Source: Spirosoma sp. 48-14 (GTDB lineage: Bacteria > Bacteroidota > Bacteroidia > Cytophagales > Spirosomataceae). From it: a DNA stretch of 64,000 bases. The notes below the pieces were generated by a model that did not search any database, was not told the DNA's origin, and was given only the letters and a program-made list of their open reading frames with translations. The DNA lies in contig NZ_MKUD01000086.1 in assembly GCF_001898575.1 (NCBI RefSeq), forward strand, positions 149,613 through 213,612, given 5' to 3'. The position numbers and the translations under genes are program-made. Positions 52,374-61,692 of the stretch are shown piece by piece (the stretch's first letter is position 1; each line of letters opens with the position of its first letter).

Positions 52374-54515
52374 ATGCCTTATGACACATATGTGACAGCG
52401 GACAGTGGGGACTTTACTGCTGATCAAACTAACCCAGTCACGTATGTGACAGCGGACAGTACGGATTTTACCTCCGATCAAATTAATCACGATACCTATG
52501 TGACAGCGGATAGTACAGATTTTACCTCCGATTCAATTGATCCAAACCCAACCCCAACGGTTCAGATTGTTGTAGCGAATCCGGAGTACTTTAATCCGGT
52601 TGTAGAGTGGAGCAATGGTAAAGCGCGAATTGTTAATACAGCAAGTTTTAACTCAGGTGGAAAGAATATTTATTATTTTATCGGGGGACAGCCATACGTA
52701 GCTAATTTGCCAACCTCCTACGTTTTTAGCCCAGGTGATTCAGTATCCATAATTATGGCTATTGGAACTTCCCCAGATAGTCCATATAATTCTCATTGGA
52801 GTCAAAAAGCATACGCGCAAATTATTTTCGGACCTGAACCTACTCCATCTGATCCCGCGATACCAGTTGGTTATGGTAATAGTTATAAAGTGTTTAGACC
52901 ATCTTGGCTTTATCCAACTGACATATGGATGGCCAGAGGAATGGCAGAGGCTCCATACTTTACTTTAATAGACGGTAAAATATTTTCTGCTGTACGGAAG
53001 CGTACCGATATTACGTCAGCTAGCCTTATTAAGCTAATTAATGGAGTCAACCAAGGGCAAGGTCGGGGAGGGGTCCAAGCAGTTATGGACACTGCTGTCG
53101 ATAACCAGATTAAAACTAATTGGACTGAAAGTAAATTTTTTGTGGGAAAAACAAATGCTATTTCTGCATCCGATATAAGTGATTCAGATATTCATAATGC
53201 TAGTAATGCACAATCAGTAAGTAGATTTGAAGCGGATGAACTTCAAGAAGGTGACCCATATGGAATGTTATATGCTCGCCACCAGTATCTTAAGTGGTAT
53301 CAAGAGCGAGCAGACAAGTATGCTAGCGAGGGAGCGACTTTTCGGGATTTTGGGACCTATGGTGGTTCAGATAATTATAACGGAAATCCTTGGAATAATC
53401 ATATTCCTGGTGGGGGCAATAACAAACCCAATGATCCATTCTTTAAAGGTATCATTGCTAACCCTAAAGCTCCCTCGTTTACCTCTGAAGATACTGGCAC
53501 AAAAAATATTCCATATTTTTCACTAGGAGGCTTAGAGTCAATAGGCGTTGGGGCTATAATCAAGCACTATGCTGATCAGGCAGATTATGCCAGCCGATAT
53601 TATAATAAAGCGTTCGCAGCAGAGGTAATGGCCAAGGGTATGAATATGACTATTCACCATACCGATGCCAACGCTACGAGCAGTCAACCCCCCCCGCCTA
53701 AGTTAGTTTATTTAGATTGGGGTAAGATTGAAGGTCTCCCGGAAAAGCAAGAGCCTCAGAACGGCAATAATTTCCTTCATGAGGGTATGTATTATAGTCG
53801 TCAAGTAGGAAATTTAGGGGTTCTTAAAACAAATCAACATCCTCAAGTCGATTATGATTGGGAAGTAGCCAATATTTTCTGCATCGGGTTTTGTCGAACC
53901 AATGGCTATATAGTATTTGATAATCGGGAGCCTATAAACCAGTTTGGAACAGACTCTTCTAAAGTTAAAAAAAGAAGTACCGATAGTCAAGTACCTGTAT
54001 CAGATTGGCAATGGATACCAACGATTCCAGGAACGCCTGAACCCACAACAGCTCAAGATGATGGCTACCCAACAGAACCTATTCGTTGGCATGACGCCGG
54101 TTATGAAGCAGCTTATTTTTATCAACAGTGCTTTAGAACAGAAGGGCTTCCATGGCAATATTGCCGCTACAAGTTCAAAGACTCTGATGTTTGGGTGGAA
54201 CCTAATACTGATGGAACGACTATTTTAGAGCATGCTAGTGCTTTCGGAGGACCATATGGTGATGGTAACCCACGACGCGGGCGTCCGGATGCTATGTGTC
54301 GTGTCAGGCATATTTCCAACGTTCAACATGTTATCACTCAAATAGATGTTTGGGCATTTGATCCCAGCCGAGGTAAAGATAGTTACGAAACAATTATACT
54401 AAATCCATTCCAAGAGTATATGATCGAAGTGAACTTACAAGGAAGTAAGCTTGCGCTTTTTAGTCTTGATGATAGCGTTGATTTAGGTACTGAACCTAAT
54501 CCAACTACTACTTAG
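52374..54515 (+). CDS. Unknown large protein, cassette B (paralogue of cassette A)
   Basis: 713-714 residues from the ATG at 52374, no signal peptide. It opens with three 18-residue repeats (TYVTADSTDFTSDQINHD pattern), compared with two in the cassette A protein. It then follows its paralogue along its length: VVANPEYFNPVVEWSNGKAR, RPSWLYPTDIWMARG, FRDFGTYGGSDNYNGNPWN, KHYADQADYASRYYNKAFAA, NIFCIGFCRTNGYIVFD, RWHDAGYEAAYFYQQC and VWAFDPSRGKDSYETIILNP. No family is recognised. The strict conservation of these blocks points to a structured, perhaps enzymatic, domain. It is followed after 50 bp by a CBM-like protein, as in cassette A. Confidence 0.7.
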   Translation: MPYDTYVTADSGDFTADQTNPVTYVTADSTDFTSDQINHDTYVTADSTDFTSDSIDPNPTPTVQIVVANPEYFNPVVEWSNGKARIVNTASFNSGGKNIYYFIGGQPYVANLPTSYVFSPGDSVSIIMAIGTSPDSPYNSHWSQKAYAQIIFGPEPTPSDPAIPVGYGNSYKVFRPSWLYPTDIWMARGMAEAPYFTLIDGKIFSAVRKRTDITSASLIKLINGVNQGQGRGGVQAVMDTAVDNQIKTNWTESKFFVGKTNAISASDISDSDIHNASNAQSVSRFEADELQEGDPYGMLYARHQYLKWYQERADKYASEGATFRDFGTYGGSDNYNGNPWNNHIPGGGNNKPNDPFFKGIIANPKAPSFTSEDTGTKNIPYFSLGGLESIGVGAIIKHYADQADYASRYYNKAFAAEVMAKGMNMTIHHTDANATSSQPPPPKLVYLDWGKIEGLPEKQEPQNGNNFLHEGMYYSRQVGNLGVLKTNQHPQVDYDWEVANIFCIGFCRTNGYIVFDNREPINQFGTDSSKVKKRSTDSQVPVSDWQWIPTIPGTPEPTTAQDDGYPTEPIRWHDAGYEAAYFYQQCFRTEGLPWQYCRYKFKDSDVWVEPNTDGTTILEHASAFGGPYGDGNPRRGRPDAMCRVRHISNVQHVITQIDVWAFDPSRGKDSYETIILNPFQEYMIEVNLQGSKLALFSLDDSVDLGTEPNPTTT
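52386..52547 (+). repeat. Three 54-bp tandem repeats
   Basis: Units at 52386-52439, 52440-52493 and 52494-52547 encode 18-residue repeats with TYVTADSxDFT. The second and third are nearly identical in DNA, so they probably arose recently. Confidence 0.85.
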
Positions 54516-54565
54516 GGTATTATAAGTCACTAGAATCGTATATTGAACTAATTCAACTTAATATT

Positions 54566-55222
54566 ATGGCGACAGGTACTCAATTAGTCAAAATTCACCG
54601 CAGCAGCGACGGGGCTGTATTGTATACAGCCACTACTAGACGCAATACGGATAACTATCCCCTGAATAGTACAGGAGATGCTGCTTTTGGACAAGCCGCT
54701 AGCAATGGCAGCTTTGAGCTTCGGGTTCAACCTTCAGGACCTACTATTCCAGTAAATACTATACCCCCACTAAACCCGTGGGGTGGAGGCAGTACCAGCT
54801 TTTACGAGAAAATTCAGTCCGAAGTAGGTACTCACGGTTCTCCTGGTAAAGTCACAGGTACGGGCAGCCAAGATGGAAACCCCAACCTTTATGGAGATGA
54901 TGTGATGATGGGTCAGTTCATAACCAGTAGTGACTATTTGGATTATCATTTAGAGTCTATTCCTATCACTGGTGATTATCACTTGGACATTCGGTACCAG
55001 ACCAACACCCAGGCACAGGGTACGGCCACAGTCATTGTCTTCGTGAATGGTAATCAGGGAACTCCCCAAGATTTTCATTTGGATGGCGCTGAAGGCGGCA
55101 AGCGTACTGCTGGAATGACTGTTCACTTACAAGCTGGCAGCGGTAATGTGATTCGAGTTCAAGGCAAAGAAGGCACTACCATGTTCCAAGATTACATTAT
55201 TGTGTCGAGTATTTCCAGCTAG
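54566..55222 (+). CDS. Carbohydrate-binding (CBM6/35-like) protein, cassette B
   Basis: 218 residues, no signal peptide. The N-terminal module (LVKIHRSSDGAVLYTATTRR; YPLNSTGDAAFGQAASNGSF) matches that of the cassette A partner. The C-terminal CBM6/35-like domain has DYLDYHLESIPITGDYHLDI, RYQTNTQAQGTATVIVFVNG and VIRVQGKEGTTMFQDYIIV. It is the second copy of the same two-gene unit. Confidence 0.65.
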   Translation: MATGTQLVKIHRSSDGAVLYTATTRRNTDNYPLNSTGDAAFGQAASNGSFELRVQPSGPTIPVNTIPPLNPWGGGSTSFYEKIQSEVGTHGSPGKVTGTGSQDGNPNLYGDDVMMGQFITSSDYLDYHLESIPITGDYHLDIRYQTNTQAQGTATVIVFVNGNQGTPQDFHLDGAEGGKRTAGMTVHLQAGSGNVIRVQGKEGTTMFQDYIIVSSISS

Positions 55223-55240
55223 TAAATTTTAGCTCACAGT

Positions 55241-55283
55241 AAAACGTATAGGCATCATCGTGAGGTGATGCCTATACGTTTTT
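55241..55283. terminator. 17-bp perfect hairpin after cassette B
   Basis: AAAACGTATAGGCATCA (55241-55257) pairs with 55266-55282, loop of 8 nt, with a T-tract on the plus strand. Confidence 0.85.
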
Positions 55284-55701
55284 AAGTATATACTATATAA
55301 AGAATTGAGTAGAAAAAAACAGTAGATCCACATACCTCTGGTCAAACTAATAAATCCATTTATAAGGACTGCTAAATCACTAATTTGATAAGGTACTGTG
55401 CACATAGTCAAATGAAAGTGGACATAGCTAAGGTGATTTGAGTGAAATAACCAAGGCACCAGCGATTATTGAATTGTCTCTTCCCATATTTAGCACACTT
55501 GTCCTCCATCCTATAAACAAAAGATATTTCCTTGCAAAAAAGGGCATTTTTCACGTTGTATTGATTCGCCTGGCAAGGGACATTTGTTAAGCGAATTAGC
55601 ATTTGGTAAATGCCCGATAAGCGGTTTAAATAATTTTTTTGATCAAAACCGCACGTTCTTATACAAACATATTATCAGTTTAGGTTTAAAACTCGTATAC
55701 C
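55284..55701. other. 418-bp gap
   Basis: AT-rich, with no coding region I can support. Some 60-70 residue open frames on the minus strand look like chance. Confidence 0.4.
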
Positions 55702-56403
55702 ATGTCAACAGGAAATGGAATGCTTAAATTGGCTAAAAGACACATTGGTGAGCAATATAACCATGTAGTGGTTCCTAAGAATAATTCAAACTGGCATGGG
55801 CCTTGGGATTGTGCAGAGTTCATGTCATGGCTTGTATTTCAAGACGCAGGAATTTTATACGGATGTATTGATAATAGTGGAAACCCAGCTTTTGCTGATG
55901 CGTATACCGGGGCTTGGCAGCAAGATTCTTTGAAGAGAGGAATCCGTATTCCTGTTGAGCAGGCTGCAGCAACTGTTGGTGGTATTTTACTTCGATTTCC
56001 TCCAAATCCAGGAGCAATGGGCCACATCGTTTTATGTGACGGGAAGGGTGGGACTGTAGAAGCAAAAGGGGTCAAGTTTGGTGTAGTGGCCGATACGGTC
56101 CATAATAGACGGTGGGATACGGGTGTGTTAATTCCTGGTATTTTCTATGACAGTGCCGTTGTGCCGTTGCCTGTAAAGCAACCAAGCCATGTCTATTTTA
56201 TAGGTGCAAGTAATATGGAGCCAGACGTGGTCATAACTATTCAACAGGCTTTATTTCAATTAGGGTTCGATCCAGGCCCTATTGATGGAATCTATGGTGA
56301 TAAGACAGCCGCTGCTGTTGCTGCTTTTCAGCAAGTTAATGGATTGGTAGTAGATGGAGAGGTCGGGCCTCAGACGGCAACTGAACTTGGTATTACTTTA
56401 TAG
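55702..56403 (+). CDS. NlpC/P60-type peptidase with C-terminal peptidoglycan-binding domain
   Basis: 233 residues, no signal peptide. A papain-like hydrolase core has its Cys in WDCAEFMSWLV (C37) and His in GAMGHIVLCDG (H108), as in NlpC/P60 or CHAP enzymes that cut peptidoglycan stem peptides. Residues about 174-232 are a PG_binding_1 domain (IQQALFQLGFDPGPIDGIYG, AAFQQVNGLVVDGEVGPQT). Lack of a signal suggests export by another route, lysis release, or a phage-like origin. It leads a run of four same-strand genes. Confidence 0.8.
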   Translation: MSTGNGMLKLAKRHIGEQYNHVVVPKNNSNWHGPWDCAEFMSWLVFQDAGILYGCIDNSGNPAFADAYTGAWQQDSLKRGIRIPVEQAAATVGGILLRFPPNPGAMGHIVLCDGKGGTVEAKGVKFGVVADTVHNRRWDTGVLIPGIFYDSAVVPLPVKQPSHVYFIGASNMEPDVVITIQQALFQLGFDPGPIDGIYGDKTAAAVAAFQQVNGLVVDGEVGPQTATELGITL

Positions 56404-56479
56404 AATTCAATTCATTATAAGCAATCGAGACATCTTTGGCTATAGATGTCAAACATATCTTCCTAAACTACAAACAACT

Positions 56480-58453
56480 ATGCCACTTCCGGTAGCTATC
56501 CCACTTATTATTTCAGGTGTAAAAGCACTCCTCCGATTTAGAGGACAAATTGATACCGTATTGTCCATTAATGAAGCAACGACTGGATTACCATTTGCGC
56601 TGCCGCCTGTACCTAGAAATGATGCCCCTCATTTGAACGATATGCTGGCTTTTTACCAGTCAGACCAAGGGAAATTACTTCTGCAATTGAAGCCTGACTT
56701 GCAAGGTGATTTGACGTTGATTTTACCCAATCCAAATGCTACTACACCAGCGGCCAATGGTGCGCGAGGGCGCCTTTTTATAAATTATTATGAAGCGGCT
56801 GGTGTTCAACCAGACTTTCTTGGCCCCGTTCCTCCTGACTCAAAAGGGATAGCAGCTTTAAGCACGCCGGAAATGCGACTAGCTTATTATACTGTTGAGT
56901 CGCAACGCCTATCAAACAATCCAGTACTTACTCGCATATTGCTCGTTAGTGCGGACACGCTGTTAGAATTTTTGGGCGAAAATGCACAAACCTTCATCAG
57001 CAATCCTCAGACGAGTAGTGTAGTGGCAAGTTTGATCAATGAATTTGCTGGAAAGCGGAACTTTGATGATGACGGTATTGAAGTTATATTTAAATCACTG
57101 CTCGGTTCAACCATATTAGCCTTTGCTAATAATCCTGGAGAGTTAGCTAATAAACCCGCGCTCAAAGCTCTTTTTGCTGCTCTTGGCGATGTCCGTGATA
57201 ATTTAGGCAATGACTTCGTCGCTAAAATAATCTCAGTTGAAGGGTTTGAAGGACTTATTGCTGCTTATGCCACAGAAGCAGCAAAAGACCCATCCTTCCT
57301 AAGCAAAGATAAAATTGCTCAGGATGTTCTTACCGCCGTGCTGACTAAGATCGGGAAGACCCTGCCGCAAATTATTGACGACCCGAAAGCCTTAATAGGT
57401 GTGCTTGAAGTAGGTATCGGAGCTGCTGCCGCTAATGTGCCTGCCATCCTGGAAGGTAAAATAAATGGCCAACCAGTATTAGCAGCAGTACTTACCGGAG
57501 TGTTTCAGGAAATTTCAACGCTCGGTCAGCAAAATAGTCTGTTTGCCAGTATTGCTAATGGTCAGGTTGTTACGGATCTATACAAACTTGTTCTACAAGC
57601 GGTTGCGGCTAATCCGCCTAAATTTACGCAGCAGGCAACAACGCAAAAATTTATCGCTGATTTAGTGAAAGGATTAGCGAATGCTCTTTCTCAGCAAGCC
57701 GTTACTAATCTGTTCTCGACCGAAACTCTTAAAGTAATTGCCTCAGAAAGCCTTACCGTTTTAGCCACAGATGCGCAGTTCCTAACTAATAACAATCAAT
57801 TTGCCACTAAACTCCTTGAAGCTATTTTTAAAGCAAGCAGTAGTGCTATCGCTGACGGATTATCTAAAGATGATCTTATCGATGTAGCAACAGTAGCCGT
57901 TAAATCGGCAGCCGATAATGTTGCCCTACTAAATATAAACGCGCAATTGGCAGGTGCTATTACATCTATTGGCGATGCCGTTGCCGCCAGCGGTTTACAA
58001 AATTTAACCAACGCACAGGGCAGAAAATCGATTTTGATAAGCTCACTGCAAGCTGTGGCGGCTAATCCAGTCGTTTGGGGACAGTTGCAAAGTGGTAGTC
58101 TTGTGCAACCATTGGTACAGGCTATCCTTAAGGGGCTTGCCACTGATCCAGCGAAACTTCTTTCGGGTTCACTACTGACTGAGTCGTTCAGCCAAATCTT
58201 GCTGGCAGTTGTACGTCGTGGTCAGCAAATTGTTAGTAAAACGGTGAAAGCACCTGATATAGAGCAACTTTTGACACTTGCTTTAGCACAAGCCAATCTG
58301 GAAATTGGAAAAAGTATTGATGGTGAAAATCTACCTGATTTCCTGGAAAAAGTTGTCATCGCTTTTCTAAAGGCTCCGTTTAATCTCACGACAGCCCCAG
58401 CAACAAACTTTAAAGGCTTAGTGGACAGCGTTTTAACAGAGTTAGATAATTAA
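56480..58453 (+). CDS. Unknown helical-repeat protein
   Basis: 657 residues from the ATG at 56480, 76 bp after the hydrolase stop. The N-terminus holds a hydrophobic helix (PLPVAIPLIISGVKALLRF) that could be a membrane anchor. The rest is Ala/Leu/Val-rich with repeated helix pairs (for example VVASLINEFAGKRN, VLTAVLTKIGKTLPQIIDD, LAAVLTGVFQEISTLGQQN, ILKGLATDPAKLLSG) and looks like an alpha-solenoid. I do not recognise the family. No Cys or catalytic motif stands out. The following lipoprotein starts 14 bp later. Confidence 0.65.
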   Translation: MPLPVAIPLIISGVKALLRFRGQIDTVLSINEATTGLPFALPPVPRNDAPHLNDMLAFYQSDQGKLLLQLKPDLQGDLTLILPNPNATTPAANGARGRLFINYYEAAGVQPDFLGPVPPDSKGIAALSTPEMRLAYYTVESQRLSNNPVLTRILLVSADTLLEFLGENAQTFISNPQTSSVVASLINEFAGKRNFDDDGIEVIFKSLLGSTILAFANNPGELANKPALKALFAALGDVRDNLGNDFVAKIISVEGFEGLIAAYATEAAKDPSFLSKDKIAQDVLTAVLTKIGKTLPQIIDDPKALIGVLEVGIGAAAANVPAILEGKINGQPVLAAVLTGVFQEISTLGQQNSLFASIANGQVVTDLYKLVLQAVAANPPKFTQQATTQKFIADLVKGLANALSQQAVTNLFSTETLKVIASESLTVLATDAQFLTNNNQFATKLLEAIFKASSSAIADGLSKDDLIDVATVAVKSAADNVALLNINAQLAGAITSIGDAVAASGLQNLTNAQGRKSILISSLQAVAANPVVWGQLQSGSLVQPLVQAILKGLATDPAKLLSGSLLTESFSQILLAVVRRGQQIVSKTVKAPDIEQLLTLALAQANLEIGKSIDGENLPDFLEKVVIAFLKAPFNLTTAPATNFKGLVDSVLTELDN

Positions 58454-58467
58454 ACTAACAAAAATTT

Positions 58468-59343
58468 ATGAATCAATCGATAAACCTTTTATCTGCCAGG
58501 ACAAAGACATTAAAACTTGCGGCTTTACTACTCTTGCTTTGTATTGAACTAAGTGGTTGTCGCATCTTAGCGCCTAGGGTAACGGCTATTAAGCAAATCC
58601 ATGCAACTTACAGAGATGAGTTTCAATCGGCTATTCAATTATCGATAGACAAGCCGAATGATAAATCAGCGCTTCCAAAAGCAGACCCAAACAGGTTTGT
58701 CTTTACGAATACACTAAAGGAAATTCGTGATTTTCAGGCTAAATATCCTGATAATTCATCCTTGAATGCCCATCTCAATGTATTGCAGGGTATGATTTAC
58801 TTACAATCTGGCGAGATGGGTATGGCTAAGTCCGTACAAACGGCTATAAGTGATCCTAATACTATAAAGTTGCTCAAATCAAAAAGGGATGGTTTCACGC
58901 GTGATCAGCTTTTTGCCCAGTCGTTTGCAGACTTAATTAAGGGTTGGAGCGAAATTCAAAATCAGATTAAGGCCGAAGCCGGACAGCAATCCAATGGAGC
59001 AAATACACAGAACTTACTTAGTGCTGCTGATAATATTGTTGCCCTCTTAGGGACTGACAAATTTAAAGATAAAGAATCGCCGGATATAGATGAAGGAGCC
59101 ATTTACCTGGCTACCGTTGCGTCGACTTTTTATGTATGGGAAATCGCTATAAATTCGGGTCAACCCAAAGATGATAAATGTACAAAATATAAAAACGGTA
59201 GGGATCAGATTAAAAAGTATCTATCGGCCCAAGAATTAAAACCTTCATTAGAAGATATCACCATCCAAGGTGGACGCTATCGTTATTTAAGTTGGTATAA
59301 ATTTCTTGATAAACAAGTAAGGACCCTCTGTCCAAACCCATAA
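58468..59343 (+). CDS. Hypothetical lipoprotein
   Basis: 291 residues. A signal peptide with lipobox L28-S-G-C31 marks it as a lipoprotein. The mature part is helical, with a TPR-like section (LNAHLNVLQGMIYLQSGEMG; EGAIYLATVASTFYVWEIAI). It starts 14 bp after the helical protein and 11 bp before the membrane protein gene, so the three are very likely one operon. Function unknown. Confidence 0.75.
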   Translation: MNQSINLLSARTKTLKLAALLLLLCIELSGCRILAPRVTAIKQIHATYRDEFQSAIQLSIDKPNDKSALPKADPNRFVFTNTLKEIRDFQAKYPDNSSLNAHLNVLQGMIYLQSGEMGMAKSVQTAISDPNTIKLLKSKRDGFTRDQLFAQSFADLIKGWSEIQNQIKAEAGQQSNGANTQNLLSAADNIVALLGTDKFKDKESPDIDEGAIYLATVASTFYVWEIAINSGQPKDDKCTKYKNGRDQIKKYLSAQELKPSLEDITIQGGRYRYLSWYKFLDKQVRTLCPNP

Positions 59344-59354
59344 ACTGTGATTTT

Positions 59355-60326
59355 ATGCGCTACTTAATTCTATTCATCCTTGCGATTGTTTTTTTTGTCG
59401 GTACACAAGTTAAAGCACAAAAGGACTCAATATCGACTAGCCTAAGAAATAATGAAAGCTTGGCTAATGATAGTTCAACCAATCAAAATACACCTAAGAT
59501 CGATATCATAGGCAACGCTTTAGTCAAAAGCATTAGTGAGGACGCGTCATTAATTCAGGTAGAACGCAACGATTCTGCGTGGACATTAGCTGTAAAAACG
59601 AGTGATCTTAAAACAAGTTTAAAAAGTTTTGCTAAAAATGATAAAGTAGATATTACTTTTTCTCAGAGTAAAGGTGGAAAAGAACTTAAGACTATTTTGG
59701 TGAAAACTCAACAGAACTCAGTTTCAACAAGAATATGGACGCTGATAGGAGTGGCCTTAGGACTTTTATTTTTCTCTTGGTTATTGATTAGGCAAAGTTT
59801 ATCTAAGCTCATTCTCGGCCTTGATAACCGATACAGTAATTCTAAATTTCAAATTGTAATATGGTTTTTTTTATTGATTGTTGCCTACATCGCTACGAAC
59901 ATACTTAGAAGTCGGGTAAGCATCGATTTTATAGGTGGAGTAAATATTCCATCTAACCTTCTAATGCTTTCCGGGTTAAGTGCATTAACATTCGCCACCG
60001 CAAAAGGTATAACAGAAAGTAAGGTGGAAGAAGCTAAGAAGGAGGGGGTTGTCGATCCTAAACCATTACCTACCACAGGACCAAAATTTCCATCTGATCT
60101 ATTCACGGATGATGCTGGTAATATTGATATGGCAGATTTTCAGATGATCATTATTACCTTGTTGGCCGTAGTTACGTATATAGTGCAGGTCTTTGGCTTT
60201 CTAGCCTCCATTGAATTTCACAAAAATATTACTCTTCCAGATGTAGACACCACTATCTTGGCAACTTTTGGCCTGGGCCAAGGAGCTTATTTGGCGAAGA
60301 AGTTTGTGAGTAAAGTTGGGAGCTAA
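59355..60326 (+). CDS. Hypothetical multipass membrane protein
   Basis: 323 residues. A signal peptide (about 1-21, VKAQ) precedes a periplasmic beta domain (about 50-120, LVKSISEDASLIQVERNDSA), then four or five membrane segments (TLIGVALGLLFFSWLLI; FQIVIWFFLLIVAYIATNIL; LLMLSGLSALTFATAKGI; MIIITLLAVVTYIVQVFGFL). The end TTILATFGLGQGAYLAKKFV recurs in uncharacterised bacterial membrane proteins. It is the last gene of the four-gene run. Confidence 0.7.
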   Translation: MRYLILFILAIVFFVGTQVKAQKDSISTSLRNNESLANDSSTNQNTPKIDIIGNALVKSISEDASLIQVERNDSAWTLAVKTSDLKTSLKSFAKNDKVDITFSQSKGGKELKTILVKTQQNSVSTRIWTLIGVALGLLFFSWLLIRQSLSKLILGLDNRYSNSKFQIVIWFFLLIVAYIATNILRSRVSIDFIGGVNIPSNLLMLSGLSALTFATAKGITESKVEEAKKEGVVDPKPLPTTGPKFPSDLFTDDAGNIDMADFQMIIITLLAVVTYIVQVFGFLASIEFHKNITLPDVDTTILATFGLGQGAYLAKKFVSKVGS

Positions 60327-60847
60327 ACCTAACTATATCAGTTGTTGTTTGGCTTATCATAGCCTAATTAATGGGGCAGAATGTTCAAAATCAATAATCC
60401 GTATGGATTCGCAGACTGTCTATTAAGAGACCATAATTTCAAATGCATCAAATGTAACCCCTGTGTAACCCCTCGACACACCTTGTGATGACAAGACTAT
60501 AATTAATTTGTTGTTTAAAATGGTGGGCCCGGCCAGACTTGAACTGGCGACCAGACCGTTATGAGCGATCCAGCCGAGGATTAATTCCTGAACGGCTAAT
60601 GAGCGTTGGAGAGCGTTTCCCAGATGGGCAATAATCCAACTACCTACCAGTGGCAATCTGTGCGAATGGATGTTGAGTAGTTTTAGAATCCATGACTAGC
60701 CATCGGTAGCCAACGTCCCCCCGATCTCTGTAAGAATAATTTTTACTGCCGTTTTCAAACACTTTGCTAATTGATGAGGCAAAGCTAACGGCCGCAATCC
60801 CTTCCGGGATAGGACAAAAATGAAGTAGTGTAGGACTTATTTAAACT
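60327..60847. other. 521-bp gap containing a tRNA remnant
   Basis: Besides the tRNA fragment (60521-60571), it holds a near-tandem GTAACCCCT pair (about 60454-60471). No intact gene is seen. Confidence 0.5.
60521..60571 (-). pseudogene. 3' tRNA remnant, CAU anticodon, with encoded CCA
   Basis: On the minus strand: anticodon arm GATCG-CTCATAA-CGGTC, variable loop TGGTC, T arm GCCAG-TTCAAGT-CTGGC, acceptor strand CGGGCCC, A and CCA. The 5' acceptor partner (GGGCCCG) is not found upstream, and the D-arm region does not fold normally, so only the half from the anticodon on is present. Such half copies are typical attachment-site scars of elements that insert in tRNA genes. The sequence is not that of the tRNA-fMet at 37245. 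Confidence 0.7.
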
Positions 60848-61692
60848 TCATTCTAAAGGCTTCGGGCGAATACCCGGTTGCTTTTTGAAAAAGCGGATAA
60901 AATAGGAAGCATCTTCATAACCAAGATGCCATGCAATCTGATTGATCTGGTTAGCCGTAGCTAGCAAATATCGCTTGGCTTCCAGCAGGATGTACTCGTT
61001 GATGAGGGTGGAACCCGTTTTGTCCAGCGTTACTTTGGCGAAAGCATTCAACGGGTAGACGGACAGATGAAGCTGGTGGGTGTACCAATTCAGCTGCTTC
61101 TGATCAGCAAAGTGATTGGCAATCAAGTCCTGAAACACTTACAACTGTTGTTGGCTATACATACTGGCACTATCTGAATTTATCGATGCGCTTTTTTGTT
61201 GACGTAGTAAGTCAATAAATAGCAAGTGAAGGGGAGTTGAACGGCCTGTTCGTAGTAAGGTCGTTTTTCGGAAATCTCTTGGACGATGGCCTCCAGGAAA
61301 GTACATATCCGGTCAACATGTTCTTCGCCGGTCTGGTCAACATTCGTTCTACTGACGTTCTTCAGGGTTTGCATAGCCAGCTTGTCGGTATGCACATAAA
61401 ACTCATCAAAGATCTGGACTAGAAAGCCTTTTGAATCTTTGGCTACTGTTAACTCATGTACCTGGACGGATGATGAAAATGGTACCATCTACGATCGGAT
61501 GGGAGGTGAAATCGAGGTATGCCTACCCGATCCTTTTTCAATGACCAAGATGAAATAGAAACTATGCCGGTGCAAGGGCTGAACCATATCTTCTCCAGCC
61601 AGTAGGTCCTCCAAGCTGCGGATAATAATAGGGGCTGAGGCCGCTGAATTACTTGTATTGGTGTGTCCTTGTCGTACCGGTGTCGTATCCAT
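60848..61692 (-). pseudogene. AraC family regulator, disrupted
   Basis: Pieces of an AraC protein in order on the minus strand: 61692-61489 (N-terminal cupin, LHRHSFYFILVIEKGSG), 61488-61180 (VHELTVAKDSKGFLVQIFDE), 61138-60848 (HTH part, TANQINQIAWHLGYEDASYF, then IRFFKKQPGIRPKPLE). A frame change lies near 61489-61450, and the frame meets TAA at 61141 where the family would read on (QQQL-stop-VFQDL). It cannot give a whole protein. Confidence 0.8.

Noticed and set aside
44152-55222. CRISPR array or defence island in the cassette region
   Set aside because: No regularly spaced short direct repeats with unique spacers; the only tandem repeats are coding 54-bp units.
55229-55602. Two open frames on the minus strand after cassette B
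   Set aside because: One overlaps the terminator hairpin, and neither has family features.
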